Shown: in pieces, positions 47,896 to 58,333 of the stretch
How the letters are laid out: every line of letters starts with the position of its first letter
Position numbering within the stretch: position 1 is the first letter of the stretch
DNA from: Bacteroidetes bacterium HGW-Bacteroidetes-10
GTDB taxonomy: Bacteria; Bacteroidota; Bacteroidia; Bacteroidales; UBA932
Length of the DNA: 64,000 bases
Direction of reading: 5' to 3'
NCBI GenBank assembly: GCA_002842695.1
Contig: PHDT01000007.1
Span: forward strand, 62,001 to 126,000
Made by a program: the position numbers and the translations under genes
The notes under the pieces: model-generated
The model's input: the letters and a program-made list of their open reading frames with translations, nothing else
Told to the model about the DNA's origin: nothing
Database searches by the model: none

Positions 47896-50055
47896 ATGGA
47901 TATTATTAACCAGATATTCCGTTTTCTGTGGAGGGTAAAATATTGGCTGATAATAATTCCTGTCATTGTCACACTGGTTGTTATTTATATCACACGGGAC
48001 ATTGAAAGAACCTATACTGTTAGCACAACTATTTATACTGGTATTGCTTCCGGATACGATATTGAGACTGACAGTGATGCTCCCGGTGCTGACTGGAATG
48101 CTGTTAATAATGGTTTGGACAATCTTATAAACATTATTAAATCACGGAATACTCTCAGAAATGTTTCACTTCGATTATATGCTCAGCATATGATAGAAGG
48201 TGACTCAACAAAAGATAATCAGTACATTAAACGGAGTAATTTCAGAGAAATATACCGTATTACTCCAAAAGAGGTTAGGTCGCTCATTGATAAATCTTCT
48301 GTGAGTACAACAGTTGAGAATCTTAAAGGATACGAAAAGGCTACAAATGTTAACTTCGTTTATGGTTTGCTTAATTGGTATCACCCTCATTACAGTTATT
48401 CGGCATTAGAAAAAATTGATGTTAAAAGGCTGTTCAATAGTGATATGCTTGAAATTAAGTATAGTGCTAATGATCCGGGTATTGCATATCACACTCTTGA
48501 AATACTAAATGAAGAATTTATTAATGAGTATAAGCGTTTACGTTTTGGAGAAACTTTTAATGTAATTGCATATTTTCAGGAAGAGCTGGATCGTTTGGGA
48601 AGAGATCTTAAGCTTTATGAAGATGGCCTGATTAAGTATAATATTGACAACAAGGTTATTAATTACCCTGAACAAACAAAACAAATTGCTGCCCTTAGCC
48701 GAGATTTCGAACTAAAATATGAGGAGATTCTACTTAATTTAACCAGCTCTACATCATTGGTTAATGAACTTAACATAAGAATTCAGGATCAGGCAAAATT
48801 AATTGAGAACAACAGGCAATTTATTGATAAACTTAAAGAAATTTCAGTATTAAGTTCATCAATCGCAAGACTTGAATCTTTTCAATCGGACTCAATTGCT
48901 ACAAGTTGGCCAAAGATAGCAGAGTACAAAATGAAACGTGAGCGGGCTGAGACTGAATTGAAATATATTGTGAATTCAATTACTGACAAGCAGTTCTCTA
49001 AGGAAGGCATTGCTTTATCTGCGTTTGTAAATGAATGGCTGGCCGAAATAATAAAAAGAGAAAAATCTACAGCAGAACTTACTGTTATGAATGACAGGAA
49101 AAAGCTTCTGGATAATCAATATATTTTCTTCTCTCCAATTGGATCAACTTTGAGACGAATGGAACGTGAGATTAGTTTTAAGGAACAATCATATCTCAAT
49201 ATCCTGCATAATCTTAACCAGGCTTTGATGAAACAGAAGAATCTGGAAATGACTTCAGCAACACTTAAAGCACTAAATCCACCACTTTATCCAATCGATT
49301 CTGAAAAAACAAATAGAAAGCAAATGACAGCAATTGCTTTTATTGGATCTTTTATTTTTGTTTTGGGTTTCTTTACTATTATTGAATTGTTAGATAGGAC
49401 ATTGCGTGACAAATTCAGAACGGAAAGATTAGTCCCCGGCTCTTTAGTTTTAGGTGCTCGTCCTAGTGCCAAAGGATTTAGGTTTAGAAAATACAAAAAT
49501 GAATATAATAAACTTTCTACGATTAACTTAGCTAATTCTATCGTTCCATATTTGAATCCGAAAGAGAGGCCAGACATCATTAATGTGATTAGCCTTGAAT
49601 ATGGTGTTGGCAAGTCTGCAATTGTGAGTGAGTTAACAGATTACTGGACCGAGAGAGGCCTTAGAGTGAAATTCCTATCGTGGAATGAAGATATTGATAT
49701 GGAGAGTAGAGAATTTATTCTTGCTAATAATATTGGGGATGTGTATGAATATGATAGTGAAGATATTATTATTATTGAGCACAAGCCAATTGTAAACTCA
49801 GCCATTCCTCAGGGTTTATTGAAAGAGGCATCAATTAATATCACAGTTCTTAGAGCCGACAGACCATGGAAAGATATTGATAATCTATTTTATGGAAGGC
49901 TTCAACAATATTGCGGAATATCTCCTCTGGTTCTCTATTTGACAAATACAAACAGAGAAGCTGCCGAAAGTTTTCTTGGGCTACTGCCACCTCATAACAG
50001 ACTGAGGACTTTTGTATACAAATTGATACAATTTGGGTTAACGTCAAAATCTTAG
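47896..50055 (+). CDS. Wzz/GumC-like polysaccharide chain-length/export protein with degenerate P-loop C-terminal domain
   Basis: Two TM helices flanking coiled coils; C-terminal SLEYGVGKSAIVSEL P-loop-like sequence. Confidence 0.82.
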   Translation: MDIINQIFRFLWRVKYWLIIIPVIVTLVVIYITRDIERTYTVSTTIYTGIASGYDIETDSDAPGADWNAVNNGLDNLINIIKSRNTLRNVSLRLYAQHMIEGDSTKDNQYIKRSNFREIYRITPKEVRSLIDKSSVSTTVENLKGYEKATNVNFVYGLLNWYHPHYSYSALEKIDVKRLFNSDMLEIKYSANDPGIAYHTLEILNEEFINEYKRLRFGETFNVIAYFQEELDRLGRDLKLYEDGLIKYNIDNKVINYPEQTKQIAALSRDFELKYEEILLNLTSSTSLVNELNIRIQDQAKLIENNRQFIDKLKEISVLSSSIARLESFQSDSIATSWPKIAEYKMKRERAETELKYIVNSITDKQFSKEGIALSAFVNEWLAEIIKREKSTAELTVMNDRKKLLDNQYIFFSPIGSTLRRMEREISFKEQSYLNILHNLNQALMKQKNLEMTSATLKALNPPLYPIDSEKTNRKQMTAIAFIGSFIFVLGFFTIIELLDRTLRDKFRTERLVPGSLVLGARPSAKGFRFRKYKNEYNKLSTINLANSIVPYLNPKERPDIINVISLEYGVGKSAIVSELTDYWTERGLRVKFLSWNEDIDMESREFILANNIGDVYEYDSEDIIIIEHKPIVNSAIPQGLLKEASINITVLRADRPWKDIDNLFYGRLQQYCGISPLVLYLTNTNREAAESFLGLLPPHNRLRTFVYKLIQFGLTSKS

Positions 50056-51522
50056 ATGGGTGTGAACCTAAAAATTATAGGGAATCTTATCCAGTTTAAA
50101 TATCTGGTTTATGGCATCCTGCTTGCCAGTGTCTTTATTATTCCACTGCTGATAGTCAAATTCGGGGTTGCATATTCCTTTATCTACTCCTTATTACCAG
50201 CAGTTCTCCTTTATTTGTTTATTGTATTATCAAATCCTTATTGGGGTCTGGTTCTTATATTCATATTCAATTATTTCATTATGGGTATAACACGCTATAT
50301 CCCTTTACAAGGTGGTATAGCTATGGACTTATTAATAATGACAACATTGCTTGGTGTTATCGTTCAAACAATCAACGGTAAGATTCACTGGGCAAGAATA
50401 AGATCTCCTCTGATTCTATTATCAGGTATATGGCTTGTATACTGTGTTTTAGAATTACTTAATCCGGAAGCTATATCACAAGTTGCCTGGGCTACAACAA
50501 TAAGAGGAGTAGCAGGCTACTTTGTACTTATATCGTTACTTTCCATGTTGCTCTTTGACAAGTTCAAGGATTTAAAATGGGTGATATTTGCCTGGGGAGT
50601 AATGACAATGCTTGCTGTTTTGAAAGCCTTTATGCAGAAAACATTTGGATTTGACTATGCAGAGACCAGATGGTTAAACGAGGGAGCCTGGAAACAGCAT
50701 TTAATTTTTTCAGGAATAAGATATTTTTCATTTTATACAGATGCCGGAAATTTTGGATCAGGAATGGGATATTCAATGGTGGTCTTTTCCATAATATCCT
50801 TTTATGTTAAGAAGCGCAACTTAAAGATATTTTACATGATAGTTGCTGTTTCAGCAGCAGCCGCTATGATGATTTCCGGAACCAGGGGAGCATTGGCAGT
50901 CCCTTTTGCTGGATATGCACTTTTTACCCTACTTTCCAGAAATTTTAAAATGGCATTCATCACTTTTGTTGCACTCCTTAGCGTATTTCTCTTTCTGAAA
51001 TTTACATATATTGGCGAATCTAACTCATTTATCAGGAGGATGAGGACTGCAGTAAACATGAATGATGAATCCTTAAAAACTCGCTTGGATAATCAACAAA
51101 GACTAAGAGTATATTTAGCAGATAAACCCTTTGGAGCCGGGATTGGCTTGGGAGGAGGCAAGGCAAGGGAGTTTCTTCCTAATGCATATTTATCCCATAT
51201 CCCAACGGATTCATGGTTTGTTATGTTATGGGTTGAAACTGGTATTGTCGGACTGATTCTGAACTTGCTCATTCTTTTTTATATTGTTGCGTATGGTTCT
51301 TATATGGTAATGTTTAAGATAGAGGATAAGGAACTGAGGGGGTATATAACGGCTCTTACTTGCGGAGTTATTGGGATTATTGCAACATCATACGGAAACG
51401 AAGTCCTTGGACAGTTTCCAACTGCTTTTCTAGTTTATATTTCAATGGCTTTCATGTTTAAAAGCAGGAAATTGGATTTGGAAATTAAAAACAAGAGTTT
51501 AACTATTGCAAAATATGTGTAA
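50056..51522 (+). CDS. O-antigen ligase/polymerase (Wzy/WaaL)-like membrane protein
   Basis: Many TM helices, periplasmic loop GAGIGLGGGKAREFLPNAYLSHIPTDSWFVMLWVETGIVGL. Confidence 0.82.
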   Translation: MGVNLKIIGNLIQFKYLVYGILLASVFIIPLLIVKFGVAYSFIYSLLPAVLLYLFIVLSNPYWGLVLIFIFNYFIMGITRYIPLQGGIAMDLLIMTTLLGVIVQTINGKIHWARIRSPLILLSGIWLVYCVLELLNPEAISQVAWATTIRGVAGYFVLISLLSMLLFDKFKDLKWVIFAWGVMTMLAVLKAFMQKTFGFDYAETRWLNEGAWKQHLIFSGIRYFSFYTDAGNFGSGMGYSMVVFSIISFYVKKRNLKIFYMIVAVSAAAAMMISGTRGALAVPFAGYALFTLLSRNFKMAFITFVALLSVFLFLKFTYIGESNSFIRRMRTAVNMNDESLKTRLDNQQRLRVYLADKPFGAGIGLGGGKAREFLPNAYLSHIPTDSWFVMLWVETGIVGLILNLLILFYIVAYGSYMVMFKIEDKELRGYITALTCGVIGIIATSYGNEVLGQFPTAFLVYISMAFMFKSRKLDLEIKNKSLTIAKYV

Positions 51523-52411
51523 ACTTGACATATCTTTTATTACAATAAATTACAACGGACTGAATGATACAATAGAATTAATTCAATCCCTTAAAAATCA
51601 TTGTAAAGGGTTCAGTTTCGAGATAATTGTAGTGGATAATGGATCCAGATCCAATGAAAATACGGAACTTAGCAGGTTGTTTCCTGATATTACAATTATC
51701 AGAAGCGATATTAATTTAGGATTTTCCGGTGGCAATAATTTGGGAATTAACAAAGCAAACGGGCGATATCTTTTCTTGATTAATAATGATACCTTTTTGA
51801 TAGATGACTCATTATCTGAACTGGTAAAGTTCATGGACATAAATGATAATGCCGCTGCAGCATCGCCTAAGATAAAATTTAAAACCCCTGAGAATACAAT
51901 TCAATTTGCAGGTTATACCTCTCTTTCTAAGTTTTCAATTAGAAATAAGCTAATAGGCTATTTCGAGCAAGATTATGGACAGTACACAGTTCCCTATGAA
52001 ACTCCTTATACTCACGGAGCTGCCATGATTCTTCGAAGATCAGTAATTAAAGAGGTTGGGCTAATGCCTGAAATCTTTTTTCTTTACTATGAAGAGCTTG
52101 ACTGGTGCACAAAAATGAAAAATAAAGGATTCTCTTTATGGTTCGTCCCTGCTGCCACAGTTATTCATAAAGAGAGTCGCTCCACAGGCCAAGGGAGTTA
52201 TTTGAGAACTTTTTATATTGTCCGTAACAGATTATTATATTCCTGGAGGAACCGGTGTGGGATTGAAAGAATGCTGTCAATGATCTATTTGATTATGATT
52301 GCAATACCAAAAGGCATTATTCAATCATTTTTAAACAGGAGGCCTGATTTAATTCGTTCACATATAAATGGTGCTTTTGCATTCTTTCGCTTAAAGGATA
52401 AACTTAATTAA
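51506..52411 (+). CDS. Glycosyltransferase family 2 (rhamnosyltransferase-like)
   Basis: ISFITINYNGLNDTIELIQSL, VDNGSRSNE, NLGFSGGNNLGI, FLINNDT. Confidence 0.92.
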   Translation: MQNMCKLDISFITINYNGLNDTIELIQSLKNHCKGFSFEIIVVDNGSRSNENTELSRLFPDITIIRSDINLGFSGGNNLGINKANGRYLFLINNDTFLIDDSLSELVKFMDINDNAAAASPKIKFKTPENTIQFAGYTSLSKFSIRNKLIGYFEQDYGQYTVPYETPYTHGAAMILRRSVIKEVGLMPEIFFLYYEELDWCTKMKNKGFSLWFVPAATVIHKESRSTGQGSYLRTFYIVRNRLLYSWRNRCGIERMLSMIYLIMIAIPKGIIQSFLNRRPDLIRSHINGAFAFFRLKDKLN

Positions 52412-52413
52412 TA

Positions 52414-53574
52414 ATGATTTTTCTTTCATTAATATCAATAGTTGACTGGTTATTATTCGTATTATCAGCCTTCTCTGTAGTATACCTCGCAGTGTTTGCA
52501 TTTGCTTCTTTGTTTGCGATGAAGTTATTGCCTGTTTCAAAGAACGACATGAATAAAATTCTGATTCTTATTCCAGCCTATAAAGAGGATAAGGTAATTT
52601 TTGATTCTGTAAATTCGATGCTCAGGCAGAATTATCCAAGGCAATTATTTGACATTTCTGTTATTTCAGATCAAATGAACCTTGTAACAATAGAAAAATT
52701 AAGGACTCTTGAAATACAGCTATTTGTAGTAAACTATCCAAATAGTTCAAAGGCAAAAGCATTAAATAATGCATTTACTAATATTTGTAGGGAGTACGAT
52801 ATTGCTGTAATATTAGATGCAGACAATACCGTTAATGAAGATTTTTTGGGAGAGATAAACAATGCATATAATTATGGATTCAAGGCAATTCAGGCTCACA
52901 GAAAAGCTAAGAATCTAAATACAGAAACAGCATATTTGGACGCAATAAGTGAGGAAATTAATAACTCAATTTTTAGAAAGGGTCATACAAATATTGGACT
53001 TCCCTCTGCTTTAATAGGTTCAGGAATGGCAATTGATTTCAAATGGCTTAAGTCAAATATTGCCAAACTGGAGTCTGCAGGAGAAGATAAAGAGTTGGAG
53101 GTCCTTCTTTTAAAAGATAGGTTACATATTGCTTATTTGGAGAGCGTACCTGTTTTTGACGAAAAAACGCAGCAAAGCAGTGGCTTTTACAATCAAAGAA
53201 GAAGATGGATTGCTGCTCAGATAGATATTCTTTCCAAAGCAATAGCAGATTTACCAATGGCCATAATAAACCGTAATTTCGGATATGCCGATAAGTTAAT
53301 TCAGTGGATGCTGTTACCAAGGCTAGTACTGATAGGTTTTATATTTTTTATGTCATCGTTATGGACTGTTTTTAATGTATTCTATTCTGTTAAATGGTGG
53401 ATACTGCTTCTTTTGCTGATTACAGTTTTAGCAGTTGCAATCCCGCGATATTTGTTAACCAAGAGATTTCTTATTGCATTAAAAAAGATTCCCTTGCTTT
53501 TTGTATTAATGACAGCAAATTTTTTTAGGCTTAAAGGGGTAAATAAACAGTTTATACACACAAAAAAGGGGTAA
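52414..53574 (+). CDS. Glycosyltransferase family 2, membrane-associated
   Basis: ILIPAYKEDKVIFDSVNSML, ILDADNTV, QQSSGFYNQRRRWIAAQ; C-terminal TM helices. Confidence 0.88.
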   Translation: MIFLSLISIVDWLLFVLSAFSVVYLAVFAFASLFAMKLLPVSKNDMNKILILIPAYKEDKVIFDSVNSMLRQNYPRQLFDISVISDQMNLVTIEKLRTLEIQLFVVNYPNSSKAKALNNAFTNICREYDIAVILDADNTVNEDFLGEINNAYNYGFKAIQAHRKAKNLNTETAYLDAISEEINNSIFRKGHTNIGLPSALIGSGMAIDFKWLKSNIAKLESAGEDKELEVLLLKDRLHIAYLESVPVFDEKTQQSSGFYNQRRRWIAAQIDILSKAIADLPMAIINRNFGYADKLIQWMLLPRLVLIGFIFFMSSLWTVFNVFYSVKWWILLLLLITVLAVAIPRYLLTKRFLIALKKIPLLFVLMTANFFRLKGVNKQFIHTKKG

Positions 53575-53578
53575 GAAT

Positions 53579-54706
53579 ATGAAAATTGCAATTGAGGCTC
53601 AGAGAATATTCAGAGAGAATAAACACGGAATGGACTTCGTAGCACTTGAAACTATCAGACATCTGCAAATGATTGATAAGGACAATGAATATTTCATATT
53701 TGTTGGCCCAGGTAATGATTATCAAGGTCTCAGTGAGTCAGATAATTTTCATTTTATTAAGTTGGATAATAGTAACTATGCTATATGGGAACAGCTATCC
53801 CTGCCATGTGCAGTAAGAAAAGTTAAACCCGATTTACTCCATTGTACAAGTAACACTGCACCAATTTGTTGTAAAACGCCCCTGGTTCTTACTCTTCATG
53901 ATATTATATTTTTGGAAAAGCGCAATACAAAAAGTCTTTCAGCTTACCAGAATTTGGGATGGTATTATAGACGATTTGTAGTACCCAAAATACTGAATAA
54001 ATGCAAGACTGTTATTACAGTATCTGAATTTGAAGCTCAGAGAATCAGGAGTAGCCTGCCAAATTTGAAACCAGAAATTCAAGCAGTATATAACGGATAT
54101 AGCTCGCACTTTAAGGAAATTGAAAACCCAGAGTCTATATCTAAAAAATATATTCCTCATAGAGACTTCATTTTTTTTCTGGGAAATACTGACCCTAAAA
54201 AGAATACAGTTAGAACAATTAAGGCATATTCAATTTATGCAAAGACGGTGTTGAATCCGCTTCCACTTCTCATTGCAGATCTTAGTAAAGATGTCATTGC
54301 CGAAATACTTAAGCAAGAGAATATTGAATTTGTGAAGCACCTGATTTTTGCACCAGGATATATTTCTAACAAGGATTTACCATATATATACAATGCTGCA
54401 AAGTTATTTCTGTACACATCCTTGAGAGAAAGCTTTGGTATCCCCATGCTGGAAGCGATGGCATGCGGAACGCCTGTAATAACATCAAATACTTCTGCAA
54501 TGCCGGAAATTGCAGGGAGTGGAGCCACGCTTGTTGATCCGTTTAAGGAGGAGCAAATTGCTTCAATGATAATTCGTTTGATAGATGATAAAGAGTATTA
54601 TCAATTACAAGTAAAATATGGCCTTGAAAGAGTAAAACATTTTTCATGGAAGAAAACAGCACAGGAACTACTAAATATTTATACTTCCTTAAATAGCAAA
54701 TCATGA
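53579..54706 (+). CDS. Glycosyltransferase family 4 (group 1)
   Basis: FFLGNTDPKKNTVRTIKAY, FAPGYISNKDLPYIYNAAKLFLYTSLRESFGIPMLEAMACGTPVITSN. Confidence 0.93.
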   Translation: MKIAIEAQRIFRENKHGMDFVALETIRHLQMIDKDNEYFIFVGPGNDYQGLSESDNFHFIKLDNSNYAIWEQLSLPCAVRKVKPDLLHCTSNTAPICCKTPLVLTLHDIIFLEKRNTKSLSAYQNLGWYYRRFVVPKILNKCKTVITVSEFEAQRIRSSLPNLKPEIQAVYNGYSSHFKEIENPESISKKYIPHRDFIFFLGNTDPKKNTVRTIKAYSIYAKTVLNPLPLLIADLSKDVIAEILKQENIEFVKHLIFAPGYISNKDLPYIYNAAKLFLYTSLRESFGIPMLEAMACGTPVITSNTSAMPEIAGSGATLVDPFKEEQIASMIIRLIDDKEYYQLQVKYGLERVKHFSWKKTAQELLNIYTSLNSKS

Positions 54707-55365
54707 GAGACTTGATAATTTTTGGATCTTCAGGACATGCTGCAGATATAATTGATATTTTTGAAAAATCTGATAATTACCGCATTATTGGACTCATTGA
54801 TTCATTCAGAAAGATTGGAGAGAAGAGACTGGGCTATTCGGTGATTGCGAATGACGATAACCTTAAGGATATTATTAAAGATAATCCCAACACTGCATAC
54901 TTCCCAGCTGTTGGTGATAACTGGGGACGATCAATTGTTGTGGAAAAACTAAAATCATTCAATAGCTCAATATACTTTGCAAATGCGATCCATCCCGGGG
55001 CATGTATTGGGAAAGATGTTGTTCTAGGTCAGGGCGTTGCGCTATTTTCAGGAGCTAATGTCAGTGCCGGATCAGTTATTGGTGATTTTTCCATACTTAA
55101 TTCAAATTCGAGCATTGGGCACAACTCATTTCTAAGAAACTATTCATCACTGGGTCCTGGCGCAATAACCGGAGGAGATTTTTCACTTGGAGAGTTTTCT
55201 GTTATTGCAATTGGTGCTGTTGTCAGAGAAAAAATTTCTGTCGGAAATAATGCTGTTGTTGGTGCCGGTTCTCTTTTATTGACTAATTGCCCTGATAATT
55301 CATTAATGTATGGACATCCTGCGAAATTTGTCAGATTAAGGAGTCCTGGAGAAAAATATCTTTAA
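54703..55365 (+). CDS. NeuD/PglD-like sugar O-acyltransferase (hexapeptide repeat)
   Basis: LIIFGSSGHAADIIDI plus hexapeptide repeats. Confidence 0.88.
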   Translation: MRDLIIFGSSGHAADIIDIFEKSDNYRIIGLIDSFRKIGEKRLGYSVIANDDNLKDIIKDNPNTAYFPAVGDNWGRSIVVEKLKSFNSSIYFANAIHPGACIGKDVVLGQGVALFSGANVSAGSVIGDFSILNSNSSIGHNSFLRNYSSLGPGAITGGDFSLGEFSVIAIGAVVREKISVGNNAVVGAGSLLLTNCPDNSLMYGHPAKFVRLRSPGEKYL

Positions 55366-55377
55366 TTGATATAAAAG

Positions 55378-56238
55378 ATGTGGTATAGAAAGTATTTGCA
55401 AACATTAGATAAGTCGCTTGACGAACAGGATAGTATTTTACTTGACCAGATAAGAGAGTCTGTTGCGAATTTTCAGAACAATGAACCAATTGCAACCATT
55501 GCAATTATTGCATACAATGAAGAAAAGAGGATTCTGCCTTGTATTTGGTCTCTTTGCGAAAACATTACATCAAATCCTGTTGAAATTATTTGTATTAATA
55601 ATGCCTCTTCGGACAGAACAGAGGATTTGTTTAAGAGAATAGGTATCAGATATTTCAATGAGTCACGTAAAAGCGCCGGTTATGCCCGGCAAAAAGGGTT
55701 AGTTGAGGCAAGAGGGAAATACTACTTTTGTATTGATGCAGACACCCTTTACCCACCATTTTATATTGAGACAATGATTAAAGCATTGCAGGGAAAAGAT
55801 GTTGTTGCGGTCTCTTCTCAATATAACTTTATCCCGGAAATTGGTATTAGCAGATTAACATTAACGCTTTATGAGATAATAAGAGATTTTAACTCATTCG
55901 TTCTTTCAATAAAACGTCCGGAGTTGACTGTAAGAGGGTCTGTATTTGCATTTATAACAGAAATTGGAAAGAGAGAGGGCTTTAGAGTTAATATCAAGAG
56001 AGGTGAGGATGGTGCGATGGCATCATATTTGAAAAATTACGGGAAAATTATATTAGTAAGGAGCAGAAAGGCCAGAGCATATACGAGTGCTGCACCACTA
56101 TTGAAAGATGGAGGAATTATCCGGGCTTTATTTACCAGAATAAGCTTTTCACTTAGAATGATCTCTGCTTATTTTACCAGGAAAACAAAATATGAAGATC
56201 AGGAGTCTAATTTGATAGACAACGAAAAGAATAAATGA
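55378..56238 (+). CDS. Glycosyltransferase family 2
   Basis: ATIAIIAYNEEKRILPCIWSLCEN, INNASSDRTEDL, CIDADTLYPP. Confidence 0.9.
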   Translation: MWYRKYLQTLDKSLDEQDSILLDQIRESVANFQNNEPIATIAIIAYNEEKRILPCIWSLCENITSNPVEIICINNASSDRTEDLFKRIGIRYFNESRKSAGYARQKGLVEARGKYYFCIDADTLYPPFYIETMIKALQGKDVVAVSSQYNFIPEIGISRLTLTLYEIIRDFNSFVLSIKRPELTVRGSVFAFITEIGKREGFRVNIKRGEDGAMASYLKNYGKIILVRSRKARAYTSAAPLLKDGGIIRALFTRISFSLRMISAYFTRKTKYEDQESNLIDNEKNK

Positions 56239-56240
56239 TA

Positions 56241-57218
56241 TTATGTTTTATCAAGATATTTTCTCTTAAACACAAAATATTTATTAAGCAGATATGAGCC
56301 TATTCCAAGGCAATAAAGTATAATGATTACAAAGAATCTAAGTGAAAATTGATGATTTTTCCAAATTGAAATAATTGCGCGCTTTGTAGTATCCTGATCC
56401 TTGCCGGCAACGGTATAAGGGAATATTTCAACAAAATATTTTGAATTTATTTTTTCAATGACAAAGTTTTCTATGCCATGTTTTGCGGCGTATTCCATCT
56501 GGATCTGATACACTCCCTTCATATAATTGAACTGCTTCTTAATCGATTTTGAGTGACTGGCACTCTCAGGGAGAAGTCTGTAAACAGCTGTGGTATCATC
56601 CATGTACTTGATTCTTGACGCCTTTGCAATATCAAGTAAGATAGTATATGACCAATCTGTATAATTTCCTCTTTTCTGAGGGGTAAATTCTTTTCTGTAA
56701 ACCCATGTGCATGGGGCAAGATATGGTTTGTTCTCGAGGATATCATTAAACTCTGTATAAGGAATCTCTTCGCCATTCTTAAATAGGGAGTTGTGAATGA
56801 TTCCCGAGTTATTAAAAAGTTTATCAAAATCTGTATAAACCAACCCGAAATCGGGATTATTTTCCAAAAAGGCTACCTGTTTATGAAGTTTTTTTGGATC
56901 TGTCCAGTAATCGTCCCCTTCGCAAATGGCAATATATTTCCCCAAAGCTCTGGATATTTGAAAATCATAAGTAACATCAACTCCCCTTGAATATTGATTT
57001 TCTTTTTGATAAAGTGGTTTAATCAAACCGGGGTATTGTGATGCATATTCTTCAATTATTGATGCACTATTATCTGTTGATGCATCATCATGTATGAGAA
57101 TCTCAAATGGGAAAGTAGTCTCCTGCATCAAGAACCCTTCTATCGCGTTTTTCAGATATGGCCCATGATTAAAAACAAGGCAGTGAATGCTAACCAGTGG
57201 ATTCTCAGGGTTGTTCAT
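56241..57218 (-). CDS. Glycosyltransferase family 2
   Basis: VSIHCLVFNHGPYLKNAIEGFLMQETTFPFEILIHDDASTDNSASII, EGDDYWTDPKKL. Confidence 0.93.
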   Translation of the reverse strand: MNNPENPLVSIHCLVFNHGPYLKNAIEGFLMQETTFPFEILIHDDASTDNSASIIEEYASQYPGLIKPLYQKENQYSRGVDVTYDFQISRALGKYIAICEGDDYWTDPKKLHKQVAFLENNPDFGLVYTDFDKLFNNSGIIHNSLFKNGEEIPYTEFNDILENKPYLAPCTWVYRKEFTPQKRGNYTDWSYTILLDIAKASRIKYMDDTTAVYRLLPESASHSKSIKKQFNYMKGVYQIQMEYAAKHGIENFVIEKINSKYFVEIFPYTVAGKDQDTTKRAIISIWKNHQFSLRFFVIIILYCLGIGSYLLNKYFVFKRKYLDKT

Positions 57219-58333
57219 TTTTTGAAATCATTAATCAATTTACAAATCAATTCAATTTCTTCTTCTTTCAGTTCAACATAAATTGGGAGACATAAAACTT
57301 TTTCAGAAGCTTCAATAGCATTTGGTAAGTTATTTCTTGATGCAGATGGAAGGTCCCTGTATGGTTCAAATTCACTAATTAATGGATAGAAATACCTTCG
57401 ACTGAATATGTTATAGGTTTTAAGTTTTTCATATAACTCATTTCGGTTAATACCATAAAGGGATTCGTCAATAAGAATTGGGAAATAGGAGTAACCATGT
57501 CTTACTCCCTCCATGTCTCCAATCATTCTTATACCTTTAGTATTTTGAAGTTTAGCTCTATAGCTTTCTGTAATAATTTTTCTCTTTTCGATGAATCCAT
57601 CCACATATTTAAGTTGTAGTAGCCCATAAGCAGCTTGGACTTCATTCATTTTTGCATTAATGCCGGGTTCTTCTACTACAGTTTCGCCCCGGAAACCAAA
57701 GTTTTTAAGATTGTCTATATGGTGCTTCATTTCCTGAGAGTGGCTAACTATTGCACCACCTTCAATTGTACTAAAGACTTTAGTTGCGTGGAAGCTTAAT
57801 ACAGAGAGGTCACCCATGTTTAGAATTGAATTACCGTTAACAGATACTCCAAATGCATGAGCAGCATCATAGATAACTTTTAGATTGTGTCTTCTGGCAA
57901 TCTTTTCAATTTCCTCATAACGACATGGATTACCATATACATGAACAGGCATTATTGCTGTGGTTTTTGAAGTAATTGCTGCCTCAATCTTTGCGGGATC
58001 AATATTTAAATAATCTGGCTCTATATCAACAAAGACGGGCTTAATTTTATTCCACCAAAGCGAATGTGTGGTTGCAACAAAACTAAATGGAGTAGTAATA
58101 ACCTCTCCACTTATGTTAAGAGCTTGAAGAGCTGATATAAGACCAAGTGTGCCGTTTGAAAAAAGAGATATGTACTTAACTCCAAGGTAAGATGCTAATT
58201 CTGACTCTAATTGTTGGTGAAGTTCACCATTATTTGTAAGAATTTTATTATCCCATATCCTTTCCAGATATTTGACAAACTCGTTTAATGGCGGCATGCA
58301 TGGCCGTGTAACAAAAATTTCTTTATTTTTCAT
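57215..58333 (-). CDS. DegT/DnrJ/EryC1/StrS family sugar aminotransferase
   Basis: FVTRPCMPPLNEFVKYLERIW, FSFVATTHSLWWN, YDAAHAFG, SFHATKVFSTIEGGAIV, GFRGE. Confidence 0.93.
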   Translation of the reverse strand: MKNKEIFVTRPCMPPLNEFVKYLERIWDNKILTNNGELHQQLESELASYLGVKYISLFSNGTLGLISALQALNISGEVITTPFSFVATTHSLWWNKIKPVFVDIEPDYLNIDPAKIEAAITSKTTAIMPVHVYGNPCRYEEIEKIARRHNLKVIYDAAHAFGVSVNGNSILNMGDLSVLSFHATKVFSTIEGGAIVSHSQEMKHHIDNLKNFGFRGETVVEEPGINAKMNEVQAAYGLLQLKYVDGFIEKRKIITESYRAKLQNTKGIRMIGDMEGVRHGYSYFPILIDESLYGINRNELYEKLKTYNIFSRRYFYPLISEFEPYRDLPSASRNNLPNAIEASEKVLCLPIYVELKEEEIELICKLINDFKK

